This document shows positions 28,372-36,636 of a stretch of DNA of 64,000 nt, one piece after another. Below the pieces are notes generated by a model. The model worked only from the letters and a program-made list of their open reading frames with translations, ran no database searches and was not told where the DNA came from. The stretch is taken from assembly GCF_020217485.1 (NCBI RefSeq), contig NZ_JAEKMI010000001.1:1-64000 (forward strand), given 5' to 3'. The translations under genes and the position numbers were made by a program. The DNA is from Mycobacterium sp. WUMAC-067. GTDB lineage: Bacteria > Actinomycetota > Actinomycetes > Mycobacteriales > Mycobacteriaceae. Within the stretch, counting starts at the first letter, position 1; the number at the start of each line of letters is the position of its first letter.

Positions 28372-28679
28372 CCGGCCTCGGCTACACCCTGCCCGCCACG
28401 CTGGCCGTATTCGCCGTCTGCGCACTGGAATTGGCGGTGCTGCGAACCGGACTCTTCCGCCGGCCGGCCTACTGGCTGTCGATGCTGATCGTCCTCGGTT
28501 TCCAGATCCCGGTCGACGGATGGCTGACCAAGCTGAGCTCGCCCATCGTCATTTACGACGATCGGCAGCTGAGCGGGGTGCGCTTCCCCTTCGACATCCC
28601 GGTCGAGGACTTTCTGTTCGGCTTCGCGCTGGTCACCGCGGTGCTGCTGCTGTGGGAACGGCAACGTGCGCGTCGGTGA
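28368..28679 (+). CDS. crtYd: Lycopene beta-cyclase subunit
   Basis: A 103-aa partner of CrtYc with three predicted membrane helices and the matching motif PVEDFLFGFAL (about 77-87), where the second Glu is replaced by Asp. Together they should cyclise both ends of lycopene to beta-carotene. The gene overlaps crtYc by 4 bp and the following methyltransferase by 14 bp. Confidence 0.91.
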   Translation: MTGLGYTLPATLAVFAVCALELAVLRTGLFRRPAYWLSMLIVLGFQIPVDGWLTKLSSPIVIYDDRQLSGVRFPFDIPVEDFLFGFALVTAVLLLWERQRARR

Positions 28680-29391
28680 TGCGGGGCCCGCCCCCGGCGA
28701 CCTGGCAGCCGCGTTCGACGCGGGCGCCGCGGCCTACGATCGGCTGGTCGGCGCCAGCCCGGGTTACCACGCGCAGCTGCTTTTGTCGGCCAGGCGGATG
28801 CGGATTCCGGCCCGCGGCAAGGGCTTACGGTTGCTCGACGCCGGCTGCGGGACGGGTGCTTCGACGGCCGCCCTGCTCGCCGTCGCGCCCGAAGCCGACA
28901 TCGTCGCCGTGGACGCATCGCGCGGCATGCTCGACGAGGCGCGCGCGAAGGACTGGCCCGCCACGGTGCGGTTCGTCCACACCCCCGTCGAACGGCTGGC
29001 GGAGCAGGGGATCACCGGGCCGTTCGACGGCATCCTGGCCGCGTACCTGATCCGCAACGTCGCCAACCGCGACGACCAACTGCGGAAGTTCCGCGCGCTG
29101 TTGCGGCCGGGCGGCACTCTGGCGGTGCACGAGTATTCGGTGCGCGACTCCCCCGCCGCCACCCGCGTCTGGCACGCCGTCTGTTGGGGCATCATCATCC
29201 CGTCCGGCTGGTGGCGCACCCGGGACAGTACGCTGTATCGCTACCTGTGGCGTAGCGTGCTGGCGTTCGACGGGGCCGCGCGGTTCCGGGCCCGCCTCGC
29301 CGACGCCGGCTTCACCGCCGTGCACAGCGAGACGATGCCCGGCTGGGAAGCCAACATCGTGCACACTTTCCTGGCGGATGCGCCGTCATGA
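28666..29391 (+). CDS. UbiE/CrtT-like SAM methyltransferase
   Basis: Class I methyltransferase of 241 aa. Motif I is LLDAGCGTGAST (about 55-66), followed by IVAVDASRGML, ILAAYLIRNV and LLRPGGTLAVHEYS, a UbiE/MenG-like pattern. A comparable gene (crtT) occurs in Streptomyces isorenieratene clusters, with no settled reaction. The GTG start lies inside crtYd, and the stop overlaps crtU by 4 bp. It is fixed in the operon and likely modifies the carotenoid or a linked quinone; the substrate is unknown. Confidence 0.85.
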   Translation: MRVGDAGPAPGDLAAAFDAGAAAYDRLVGASPGYHAQLLLSARRMRIPARGKGLRLLDAGCGTGASTAALLAVAPEADIVAVDASRGMLDEARAKDWPATVRFVHTPVERLAEQGITGPFDGILAAYLIRNVANRDDQLRKFRALLRPGGTLAVHEYSVRDSPAATRVWHAVCWGIIIPSGWWRTRDSTLYRYLWRSVLAFDGAARFRARLADAGFTAVHSETMPGWEANIVHTFLADAPS

Positions 29392-30923
29392 CCGCGCACG
29401 CCACCGATCGTCGACGCCGAACCTTGCCCGCACCAACGGGATTGCCGGACGCCGGCGCGCTGCCGTCACGCCCCCGCATCGCCGTCGTCGGCGGCGGGAT
29501 CGCCGGCCTGACCGCCGCCACCGGGCTCGCCGAGCGCGGCGTCGCCGTCGACGTCATCGAACGCGAGCATTACCTCGGCGGTCGGGTCGGCGGCTGGACC
29601 GAACACGACGGCGGCGCCGACCTCGCGATGAACCGGGGCTTCCACGCCTTCTTCCGGCAGTACTACAACCTGCGCGCCCTGCTGACGCGGATCGATCCGG
29701 AATTGCGGATGCTCACCCCCGTCGACGACTACCCGCTCATCGACGGGTCGGGGCGGCGCGACAGCTTCCGCGGGCTGCCGCGCACCCCTCCCTGGAACGC
29801 CGTCGTCTTCGCCGCGCGCAGTCCGACGTTTCGGCTTCGTGACTTCACCCGCATCGACGCCCGCGCCGCCGCGCCCCTGGCCGCGGTGTCGGTGCCGGAC
29901 ACCTACGAGCGCCTCGACGACATCGACGCCGCGGCGTTCCTCGAAAACATCCGATTCCCGGAGGCCGCACGGCATCTGGCGTTCGAGGTGTTCTCCCGCA
30001 GCTTCTTCGCCGACCCCACCAAGCTGTCCGCGGCCGAGTTGGCGACGATGTTCCACATCTACTTCCTGGGATCGGCCGAAGGGTTGATCTTCGACGTTCC
30101 GTGCGCGAACTACGACAGCGCGTTGTGGCAACCCTTGAGCGGCTACCTCGAAGGGCGCGGGGTGCGGTTTCGACTCGGCACCGACGCCCAGAGCATCGAC
30201 ACCGGGCCGGCGGGACACTTTCGGGTACACACCGATTCCGACGAACCTCTCGACGTCGACGCCGTGGTGCTGGCCACCGACGTCGCGGGTCTGCAGCGAA
30301 TCGTTGCGGCATCGAGCGGCCTGGGCACCGATGACTGGCGGGCCCAGATCTCGCGGCTGCGCACCGCGCCGCCGTTCGCCGTGCATCGGTTCTGGCTCGA
30401 CCGCCCCGTCTCGGCGCGGCGGCCGGCATTCCTTGGCACGGCCGGGCACAAGCCACTGGACAACATCAGCGTGTTGGAACGCTACGAACGCGAGGCCCGC
30501 ACGTGGGCGCGCACACAGCGCGGCTCCGTCGTCGAATTGCATTCCTACGCCCTGGATTCGGCGCCGTCGCGCGCGGCCGCACTACGCCAGCTGCACACGG
30601 TCTACCCGGAAACGGCTGCGGCACAGATCGTTCACGAGAGGCTGCTGCATCGCAGCGACTGCCCCCTGTTCTCGCCGGGCTCCTATCCGGACCGCCCCGC
30701 GGTGACCACCCCGACGCCGGGCCTGGTGTTGGCCGGCGACGCCATCCGAATCGACCTGCCGGTGGCGCTGATGGAGCGCGCCGCCACCACCGGCTGGTGC
30801 GCCGCGAACCAACTGCTGACACGGTGGGGACTGGCCGGGCACCCGTTGGCCACGGTACCCACCGAGGGCCGGTCACCACTGCTGCGATGGCTTGCCACCC
30901 GCCAGAGAGTCGCCCGGCGATGA
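29388..30923 (+). CDS. crtU: CrtU-like carotene desaturase/methyltransferase (isorenieratene synthase)
   Basis: A 511-aa FAD-dependent amine oxidase-fold protein. GGGIAG (35-40) and VIEREHYLGGRVGGW form the FAD site; the C-terminal PGLVLAGDAIRIDLPVALMERAATTG is the second FAD signature. CrtU enzymes desaturate and migrate a methyl group on beta-ionone rings, converting beta-carotene to aromatic isorenieratene. Position directly after cyclase and crtT-like genes matches other actinobacterial isorenieratene clusters. Another carotenoid oxidoreductase role cannot be excluded from the sequence alone. Confidence 0.86.
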   Translation: MTAHATDRRRRTLPAPTGLPDAGALPSRPRIAVVGGGIAGLTAATGLAERGVAVDVIEREHYLGGRVGGWTEHDGGADLAMNRGFHAFFRQYYNLRALLTRIDPELRMLTPVDDYPLIDGSGRRDSFRGLPRTPPWNAVVFAARSPTFRLRDFTRIDARAAAPLAAVSVPDTYERLDDIDAAAFLENIRFPEAARHLAFEVFSRSFFADPTKLSAAELATMFHIYFLGSAEGLIFDVPCANYDSALWQPLSGYLEGRGVRFRLGTDAQSIDTGPAGHFRVHTDSDEPLDVDAVVLATDVAGLQRIVAASSGLGTDDWRAQISRLRTAPPFAVHRFWLDRPVSARRPAFLGTAGHKPLDNISVLERYEREARTWARTQRGSVVELHSYALDSAPSRAAALRQLHTVYPETAAAQIVHERLLHRSDCPLFSPGSYPDRPAVTTPTPGLVLAGDAIRIDLPVALMERAATTGWCAANQLLTRWGLAGHPLATVPTEGRSPLLRWLATRQRVARR

Positions 30924-31924
30924 ACATCCGCGACCGGCTGCAAACCCTGCGAGAGCGCTCCAAAGATTGGCCCCTGCAGGTGATCCCGCGTGTGCCGTGG
31001 GCCGATCAGCGCCCGACCTATCGCGACGCACAACCCGCCCTCATCGAGGCCGCGCTGCGGCGCTCCCAGCACCGGGCCACCGGCAACTGGTACGCGTTCG
31101 CCGCCAGCCGGCAGGTGGTCGGCGGGCGACCGTTCGGCGCGCGCGTCGCCGGCGTCGAGGTCGTCGCCTGGCGCGACGAACGGCACCGACTGTGCGTGGG
31201 GCCGCGCAGCTGCCCGCACCTGGGGGCCGACCTCGCCACCGGGACGGTGCATCGGGGCACGCTGGTGTGCCGGTGGCACGGACTGACCCTGGACGGCCGC
31301 GCCCGCGAATTCGGTTGGAGCCCACTGCCCGGTCACGACGACGGCACCCTGGTCTGGGTGCGGCTCGATGCGGTCGGACGCGAGACGCCACTGGAGCTTC
31401 CGGTGATTGCGGACCGGCCGACCGGCGACACCCTGGCCGCCGTCGCCCGCATGGAGGGCGTCTGCGAACCCATCGACATCATCGCCAACCGGCTCGATCC
31501 GTGGCATGGCGCATGGTTTCACCCGTACTCGTTCACCCGGCTCGAGGTGCTCAGCACGCCGACCGAACACGCCGACCGCTTCTTGGTGGCCGTGACCTTC
31601 CGGATGGGACGCCTGGGGGTACCCGTCGTCGCGGAGTTCAGCTGCCCGGAGGCCCGCACCATCGTCATGCGCATCGTGGATGGGGAAGGGACGGGCAGCG
31701 TCGTCGAAACCCATGCCACCCCAATCGGTTTGGGACCCGACGGCCGTCCCCGCACCGCCGTCCTGGAAGCCACCATCGCGCATTCGGGGCGGCCCGGGTT
31801 CAAGCGGGCATCTCGGGTGGCGCCGCTGATCACACCGCTGATGCGCTTCGCGTCCAGCAGGCTCTGGCGCGACGACCTCGCCTACGCCGAGCGCCGCTAT
31901 CAGGTCCGCGGCGGTGCCGGATAG
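30920..31924 (+). CDS. Rieske non-haem iron oxygenase, candidate carotenoid tailoring enzyme
   Basis: A 334-aa protein with an N-terminal Rieske [2Fe-2S] domain: SCPHLGADL (C98, H100) and VCRWHG (C117, H120). After it, DPWHGAWFH (D193, H196, H201) fits the D-X2-H-X4-H facial triad of Rieske oxygenases, so a catalytic mononuclear iron site is likely and not only electron transfer. No reductase is encoded nearby. The ATG overlaps the crtU stop by 4 bp, so it belongs to the crt operon. It is a candidate for hydroxylating or otherwise oxidising the aromatic carotenoid; the product is not known. Confidence 0.85.
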   Translation: MNIRDRLQTLRERSKDWPLQVIPRVPWADQRPTYRDAQPALIEAALRRSQHRATGNWYAFAASRQVVGGRPFGARVAGVEVVAWRDERHRLCVGPRSCPHLGADLATGTVHRGTLVCRWHGLTLDGRAREFGWSPLPGHDDGTLVWVRLDAVGRETPLELPVIADRPTGDTLAAVARMEGVCEPIDIIANRLDPWHGAWFHPYSFTRLEVLSTPTEHADRFLVAVTFRMGRLGVPVVAEFSCPEARTIVMRIVDGEGTGSVVETHATPIGLGPDGRPRTAVLEATIAHSGRPGFKRASRVAPLITPLMRFASSRLWRDDLAYAERRYQVRGGAG

Positions 31925-32130
31925 CGGGGCGCAGCGTGCGCCGCCGATTCCGGCCCGCCCCTGCGACCGGCCGTCCGCTTCCACACCATCCACAGCGCCC
32001 CCACCAGCAGGACCGCCAGCACGATCACCGTGGGCCACACGGCCAGCTGGGCAAGCCACAACCGTCGTTGCAGGCGCAGCACTTTGCGCCCCGCTCGGCG
32101 CAGGCGTTGCGATGTCTCGATCAAAGTCAT
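31900..32130 (-). CDS. Possible small single-span membrane protein
   Basis: A 76-aa frame opposite in sense to the operon. It has a basic N-terminus (SQRLRRAGRKVLRLQRR), one clear hydrophobic helix (about 28-50, AVWPTVIVLAVLLVGALWMVW) and a polar tail. It starts at ATG 32130 without a visible ribosome-binding site and overlaps the Rieske gene by 25 bp at their 3' ends. The charge pattern is more protein-like than most antisense frames here, but it could be chance. It resembles nothing I can name. Confidence 0.45.
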   Translation of the reverse strand: MTLIETSQRLRRAGRKVLRLQRRLWLAQLAVWPTVIVLAVLLVGALWMVWKRTAGRRGGPESAAHAAPRYPAPPRT

Positions 32131-32245
32131 TGCGCATCACATACCCGGGGCGCACCCGTTCAAACCGGCGCGGTGACCACAGCACCGTGACCAGGGTGCC
32201 GTAGGCTGATGGCCACTGACCGGACCGGAAACGCTGGTCGGCGTA

Positions 32246-32255
32246 TCTTGCAAGA
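32246..32255. promoter_or_regulatory. Palindrome upstream of the MarR gene
   Basis: TCTTGCAAGA is a perfect 10-bp palindrome ending 13 bp before the MarR GTG and overlapping its ribosome-binding site. It could be an autoregulatory site. It does not resemble the crt element, so a single-regulator model must explain two different sequences. The remaining 32131-32268 gap shows nothing further. Confidence 0.4.
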
Positions 32256-32268
32256 AGGATGCGGGTAA

Positions 32269-32853
32269 GTGACCAAGCGCGCCGCCGCTGATCGGCGAGT
32301 AGATCGAGCCGAACTCGAGAAGTTGGTGTCGGCCGACATGCGTGCGATCACCGCGCAATCCGACCGCATCGGCCGGCACTTCGCTCGCCAAAACGACGTC
32401 AGCGGCACCGACTTTCACGCGTTACTGCACATCATGGTCGCCGAAACCGCCGGGACGCCGTTGACCGCGGCGCAATTGCGCCGGCGCATGGACGTTTCAC
32501 CGGCCGCCATCACCTATCTGGTGGACCGCATGATCGAGGCGGGCCATGTCCGGCGCGAGCCCGACCCGGAGGATCGCCGCAAGACGCTGCTTCGCTACGA
32601 GAAATCGGGGATGGCGCTGGCTCGTTCTTTTTTCACTCCCCTTGGCGCCGAGCTGCGTACCGCCCTGTCCGACCTGCCCGACCGCGACCTGACGGCGGCC
32701 CATCGTGTCTTCGCGGCGATGATCGAGGCGATGTCCACCTTCGAATCCCGGCTCACCGCACCAACTCCCAAGAAGTCGACCGCCACCGACAGTAAGAGCG
32801 CCGCGCCAAAAGGCCGACGCAGCGCGGCAACGGCGAGCCGCACGCCCGGCTGA
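32269..32853 (+). CDS. MarR-family regulator (candidate crt regulator)
   Basis: A 194-aa winged-helix protein. The recognition region is LTAAQLRRRMDVSPAAITYLVDRMIEAGHV (about 65-94) and the wing is REPDPEDRRKTLLRY. An Ala/Lys/Ser-rich tail (about 162-194) extends beyond the usual MarR length. The start is GTG 32269 with AAGGA upstream. It sits between the crt operon and idi-mmpL. In Corynebacterium glutamicum a MarR-type repressor, CrtR, controls the crt operon and responds to prenyl diphosphates; this protein is the obvious counterpart by position. No B12- or flavin-binding light-sensor domain is present. Confidence 0.9.
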   Translation: MTKRAAADRRVDRAELEKLVSADMRAITAQSDRIGRHFARQNDVSGTDFHALLHIMVAETAGTPLTAAQLRRRMDVSPAAITYLVDRMIEAGHVRREPDPEDRRKTLLRYEKSGMALARSFFTPLGAELRTALSDLPDRDLTAAHRVFAAMIEAMSTFESRLTAPTPKKSTATDSKSAAPKGRRSAATASRTPG

Positions 32854-32871
32854 CGGCCACGTCGCGCGAAG

Positions 32872-33918
32872 CTACGGCAGCGCGACGAGATCGACCTCGC
32901 GCAGGCCGGCAAGGTTCGCGACTCCGCAGCCGTGCAGGCAAACCCGAAGCTCGTCGATGAACGGCTGCAGCCAATCCACCACGGCGGCGGCGGATTCGAT
33001 CGCGGCTCCCAGCAGCGGCCGGGCCACCGCCACGACGTCGGCGCCCAATGCGATCGCCTTGGCCGCGTCCATCCCGGTCCGGATGCCCCCGGAAGCCACC
33101 AACGGGATCTCCGGCAGCACCTCGCGCACCTCCAGGATCGCCCGCGCGGTGGGGATGCCCCAGTCGGCCAACTCCGGATAGCGCAGTTCGCCGTAACGCA
33201 CGAACTGCTCCACGCGCGACCACGACGTGCCACCGGCGCCCGCCACGTCGATCCCGGCAACCGGGACGTTGCCTTCGGCCCCAAGAAGTTCCGCCACCGC
33301 GGCGCCGCCGATCCCGTGGCCGACCTCCTTGAGCAACACCGGGTGGCCGAGGGCGCCGGCCACTTCTCGCAGCCGATCCACCGAGCCGGAAAAGTCGGTG
33401 TCGCCGTTGTGTTGCATCGCTTCCTGCAACGGATTGGTATGCACGGCCAGCGCGTCCGCGCCCACCCGATCGAGTGCCTTCGCCAGGTCCGGCACCGCCG
33501 CGCCCGCCAGTTGAGATAGACCGATATTGCCGAACAGCAACACATCTGGGGCGACGTCGCGAACCGCGAAGCTGTCCGCGGCGCGCTCCCCCAGCGCGCT
33601 GTCCAGCATGATGCGCTGCGAGCCGAGCATCATGCCGACGCCCAGCTGTTGGGCGGCCGCGGCCAGGTTCCGGTTGATCGTCCCGGACAGCTCGGCGCCC
33701 CCGGTCATCGCGCCGATGAGGATCGGAGACCGCAGGTTGACACCGAAAAAGTTGGTGGACACGTCGATGTCGCCCAGGCTGGTCTGCGTGAGGGCGTTAT
33801 ACGGCAAGCGATACCGGTCCAGGCCGGTGGTGACCCCGTCATAGCCGACCGGTTCGCCCAGGCACACATCGATGTGGCGCCGCTTGCGATTCTTCATCGC
33901 GCCACGGTCGAGGGTCAT
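32872..33918 (-). CDS. idi: Type 2 isopentenyl-diphosphate isomerase
   Basis: FMN-dependent IDI-2 (fni family) of 348 aa, interconverting IPP and DMAPP. Signatures are [10 protein letters not shown] near the N-terminus, [51 protein letters not shown] and [19 protein letters not shown]. It supplies precursor for crtE. The start is uncertain: ATG 33918, ATG 33897 (closest to the conserved RK..H motif) and ATG 33999 are all in frame and none has a good ribosome-binding site. It is divergent from mmpL-tspO-phr and convergent with the MarR gene (18-bp gap). Confidence 0.93.
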   Translation of the reverse strand: MTLDRGAMKNRKRRHIDVCLGEPVGYDGVTTGLDRYRLPYNALTQTSLGDIDVSTNFFGVNLRSPILIGAMTGGAELSGTINRNLAAAAQQLGVGMMLGSQRIMLDSALGERAADSFAVRDVAPDVLLFGNIGLSQLAGAAVPDLAKALDRVGADALAVHTNPLQEAMQHNGDTDFSGSVDRLREVAGALGHPVLLKEVGHGIGGAAVAELLGAEGNVPVAGIDVAGAGGTSWSRVEQFVRYGELRYPELADWGIPTARAILEVREVLPEIPLVASGGIRTGMDAAKAIALGADVVAVARPLLGAAIESAAAVVDWLQPFIDELRVCLHGCGVANLAGLREVDLVALP

Positions 33919-33998
33919 CGCCGGCAACCCGCTGCGTCCATAATGTCCATAGTGCCCCCTGGTGCACACCGCCTTTGGTGTGCCGTGGCGATGCATCA

Positions 33999-34029
33999 TT
34001 TCAGTTGATTAATGTTTAACAAACTGAAA
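33999..34029. promoter_or_regulatory. 31-bp crt regulatory element, idi/mmpL copy
   Basis: A strong dyad centred on 34014. The outer arms are TTTCAGTT (33999-34006) and AACTGAAA (34022-34029), the inner arms TTAA/TTAA around TGT, with 12 of 14 base pairs matching. The core AATGTTTAA (34011-34019) and the TTTCA/TGAA flanks recur at identical spacing upstream of crtE. It occupies the divergent promoter, ending 5 bp before the mmpL GTG and touching its AAAGG ribosome-binding site. Confidence 0.75.
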
Positions 34030-34034
34030 GGCTT

Positions 34035-36149
34035 GTGTTCGTGGTGTGGGAACCCTTGGCCGCCGCCGTGACGGGTCGACGCTCGTGGCTGCTCGCGCTG
34101 GTGGCGGCGCTGCTGGGCGTCGGCTTCATGGTGCTCATCGGCGGGAACGCGGCGGCGGGCCAGTCGCCGAAATCGCTTCCCGACGACTCGGCCTCCGCCG
34201 AAGTGGACGCGCTGTCCCGGCAGTTTCCCGGCGGCGACCGCGCGCCCCTGATCGTGGTCGTCAGCCGCACCGACGGTGCGGTGCTGAGCCCCTCCGACAT
34301 CTCCGCCGCCCGAGCGGCCCGCGATCGCGCCCACGCCGCCGCGCAACCGGGCGGGGCCGACGGCGCGGCGCCCGCGCTGCCGTCGAACGACGGCAAGGCC
34401 GTCCTGGGCATCGTGCCGATCAGCGCAGGCCTGTCGGGTCTCGCCCTCGGCGACACCGTGACCGCGCTGCGCACGGCCGCGGCGACGGGCCTGCCCGCGG
34501 ATCTGCGGGTTCACATCACCGGCGGCCCGGCGTTCGGCGCCGACATTGCCGGCGCCTTCACCAACGCCAACATCACCCTGCTCGCCGTGACGACGTCGGT
34601 GGTGGCGCTGCTGCTGATCGCCACCTATCGGTCCCCGGCGCTATGGGTGGTCCCCCTGCTGGTCGTCGGATTCGCCGATCGGGTCGCCGCCGCGGTCGGC
34701 ACCGCGGTGGCGTCGGCGACCGGGTTGAGCTTCGACGGCGCCACGTCGGGCATCACCAGCGTGCTGGTGTTCGGGGCGGGCACCAATTACGCGCTGCTGT
34801 TGATCTCCCGGTATCGCCAAGAGCTTCGGCGCCAGTCCGGGCACCGTGCCGCCTTGCGCCACGCCGTGCGCCGGTCGGGCCCGACCATCGTGGCCAGCAA
34901 TGCCACCGTGGTGCTGGCCCTGCTCACGCTGCTGTTCGCCGCCACCCCGAGCACGCGCAGCCTGGGCGCGTTGGGGGCGTGCGGCCTGGTGGTCGCCGCG
35001 GTGTCTGTGCTCGTCATCCTGCCGCCGATCCTCGCCCTCTGCGGCCGCCGATTGTTCTGGCCGTTCATCCCGCACGCCGGGGACGACGCGGCCCGGGATT
35101 CCGGTGCGTGGCGCCGCATCGCGGAAGGGGTGGCCCGTCGTCCCGCACTGGTTGCGGTGATCGCGATCGCGGCCCTGGCCGCCCTGGGCACGGGCTTGTG
35201 GGGAACCCGGATCGGGCTGTCGCAGACCGAACAGTTCCGGGTGCATGCGGATTCGGTGTCCGGTTACACCGTTGTGGCTGAACACTTCCCGGCCGGCCTG
35301 GCCAACCCCACGCTGGTCGTCGCCCCCACCGCCCACGCGTCGTCCGTTCGGCAGGCCATCGGGACCACGCCCGGGGCGGTCTCGGTGACCGAGTCCGGCC
35401 GCTCGGAAACCGGGTTGACGAAATGGTCGGTGGTGATCGACGCACCGCCGTCATCCAACCAGGCATTCGGCATCGTTGCCGCCCTGCGGAATTCGACCCG
35501 GGCCGCCGACCCCGGTGCGCTGGTGGGCGGCGCCGACGCGCAGGCCCTCGACATCCGGGATGCGGCCACGCATGATCGCGTGCTGCTGATCCCGGCGATC
35601 CTGGCCGTCATCCTGGTGGTCCTGTATGTGTTGCTGCGATCGGCCCTCGCCCCGCCGACCCTGCTGGCCGCGACCATCCTGGGCGCCCTGGCCGCGTTGG
35701 GCATGGGCGGCTGGGCGAGCATCCACGTCTTCGGCTTTCCGGCGCTGGACAACACCACCCCGCTGTTCGCCTTCCTGTTCCTGGCCGCCCTCGGCGTGGA
35801 CTACACCATCTTTCTGGTCACCCGGGCCCGCGAGGAAGCCGCGCAGCACGGCGCGCGCGACGGGATGGTCCGCGCGGTGTCGGCCACCGGCGGCGTAATC
35901 ACCAGCGCGGGAATCGTTTTGGCCGCCGTATTCTGCGTGCTCGGAGTGTTGCCGTTGATCGTCCTGACGCAGTTGGGGATCATCGTCGGCCTGGGCATCC
36001 TGCTCGACACCTTCGTGGTGCGCACGCTGGTCATCCCGGCGCTGTTCACCCTCATCGGCGACCGGATCTGGTGGCCCAACAGCCCTACCCACACCGAACC
36101 CGTTGAGCAGCAAGCGGATCGGGCCCAACGCGAACGGAGCACCCCGTGA
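34035..36149 (+). CDS. Short MmpL/MMPL-family transporter of the crt region
   Basis: A 704-aa RND-family membrane protein, smaller than mycolate- or siderophore-type MmpLs because both periplasmic loops are short. Two bundles of helices lie at about 180-345 and 515-680. In TM4 the first proton-relay pair reads N251-Y252 (GAGTNYALLLI) instead of Asp-Tyr; the second, D589-Y590 (GVDYTIFLV), is intact. The start is GTG 34035 with AAAGG. It is translationally coupled to tspO. An MmpL-like gene also lies in the C. glutamicum crt operon. The substrate is unknown; a carotenoid or isoprenoid is a guess from context. Confidence 0.88.
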   Translation: MFVVWEPLAAAVTGRRSWLLALVAALLGVGFMVLIGGNAAAGQSPKSLPDDSASAEVDALSRQFPGGDRAPLIVVVSRTDGAVLSPSDISAARAARDRAHAAAQPGGADGAAPALPSNDGKAVLGIVPISAGLSGLALGDTVTALRTAAATGLPADLRVHITGGPAFGADIAGAFTNANITLLAVTTSVVALLLIATYRSPALWVVPLLVVGFADRVAAAVGTAVASATGLSFDGATSGITSVLVFGAGTNYALLLISRYRQELRRQSGHRAALRHAVRRSGPTIVASNATVVLALLTLLFAATPSTRSLGALGACGLVVAAVSVLVILPPILALCGRRLFWPFIPHAGDDAARDSGAWRRIAEGVARRPALVAVIAIAALAALGTGLWGTRIGLSQTEQFRVHADSVSGYTVVAEHFPAGLANPTLVVAPTAHASSVRQAIGTTPGAVSVTESGRSETGLTKWSVVIDAPPSSNQAFGIVAALRNSTRAADPGALVGGADAQALDIRDAATHDRVLLIPAILAVILVVLYVLLRSALAPPTLLAATILGALAALGMGGWASIHVFGFPALDNTTPLFAFLFLAALGVDYTIFLVTRAREEAAQHGARDGMVRAVSATGGVITSAGIVLAAVFCVLGVLPLIVLTQLGIIVGLGILLDTFVVRTLVIPALFTLIGDRIWWPNSPTHTEPVEQQADRAQRERSTP

Positions 36150-36625
36150 ACAAATCGATCTTGGGCGCGACATCCCTGGGCGTCGCCGCAGCCGCCGGCG
36201 CCGGCAGCGTCGCCAGCGCCGACGCCGCCTCGCCGTGGTATTCGCGGCTTCACAAGCCCGCCTACCAGCCGCCCCGCGCCGCCTTCCCCACGGTATGGAC
36301 CACGCTTTACGGGGACATCGCGGCCACGTCGGCGGTGGCCATCGACCGGTTTCGCGCAACCGGGCAGCACGGCAAGGCGCGTCGCTACGCCGCGACGCTC
36401 GTGGTGAATCTGCTGCTCAACGCCGGGTGGAGTTGGCTGTTCTTCCGGTACCACAAGCTCGGCGCGGCCGCGGTCGGTGCCGCGGCGCTGACGGCCAGCA
36501 GTGCCGACCTGGTCAGGCGCACGGCCGAAGCCACCCCGCGGGGCGCGCTGGCGCTGCTGCCCTATCCGCTGTGGTGCGGCTTCGCGACCGTTCTGTCCAC
36601 CCACATCTGGCGGCTCAACCGTTAG
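36146..36625 (+). CDS. tspO: TspO/MBR-family membrane protein
   Basis: A 159-aa five-helix tryptophan-rich sensory protein. Diagnostic segments are WYSRLHKPAYQPP, FPTVWTTLY, NLLLNAGWSWLFF and YPLWCGFATVLS. Bacterial TspO binds porphyrins and in Rhodobacter modulates pigment gene expression (originally crtK). The GTG start overlaps the mmpL stop by 4 bp. Its presence in a carotenoid/photolyase operon fits a role in handling photosensitising tetrapyrroles, which is inference. Confidence 0.92.
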   Translation: MNKSILGATSLGVAAAAGAGSVASADAASPWYSRLHKPAYQPPRAAFPTVWTTLYGDIAATSAVAIDRFRATGQHGKARRYAATLVVNLLLNAGWSWLFFRYHKLGAAAVGAAALTASSADLVRRTAEATPRGALALLPYPLWCGFATVLSTHIWRLNR

Positions 36626-36636
36626 GGAGCCGAATC

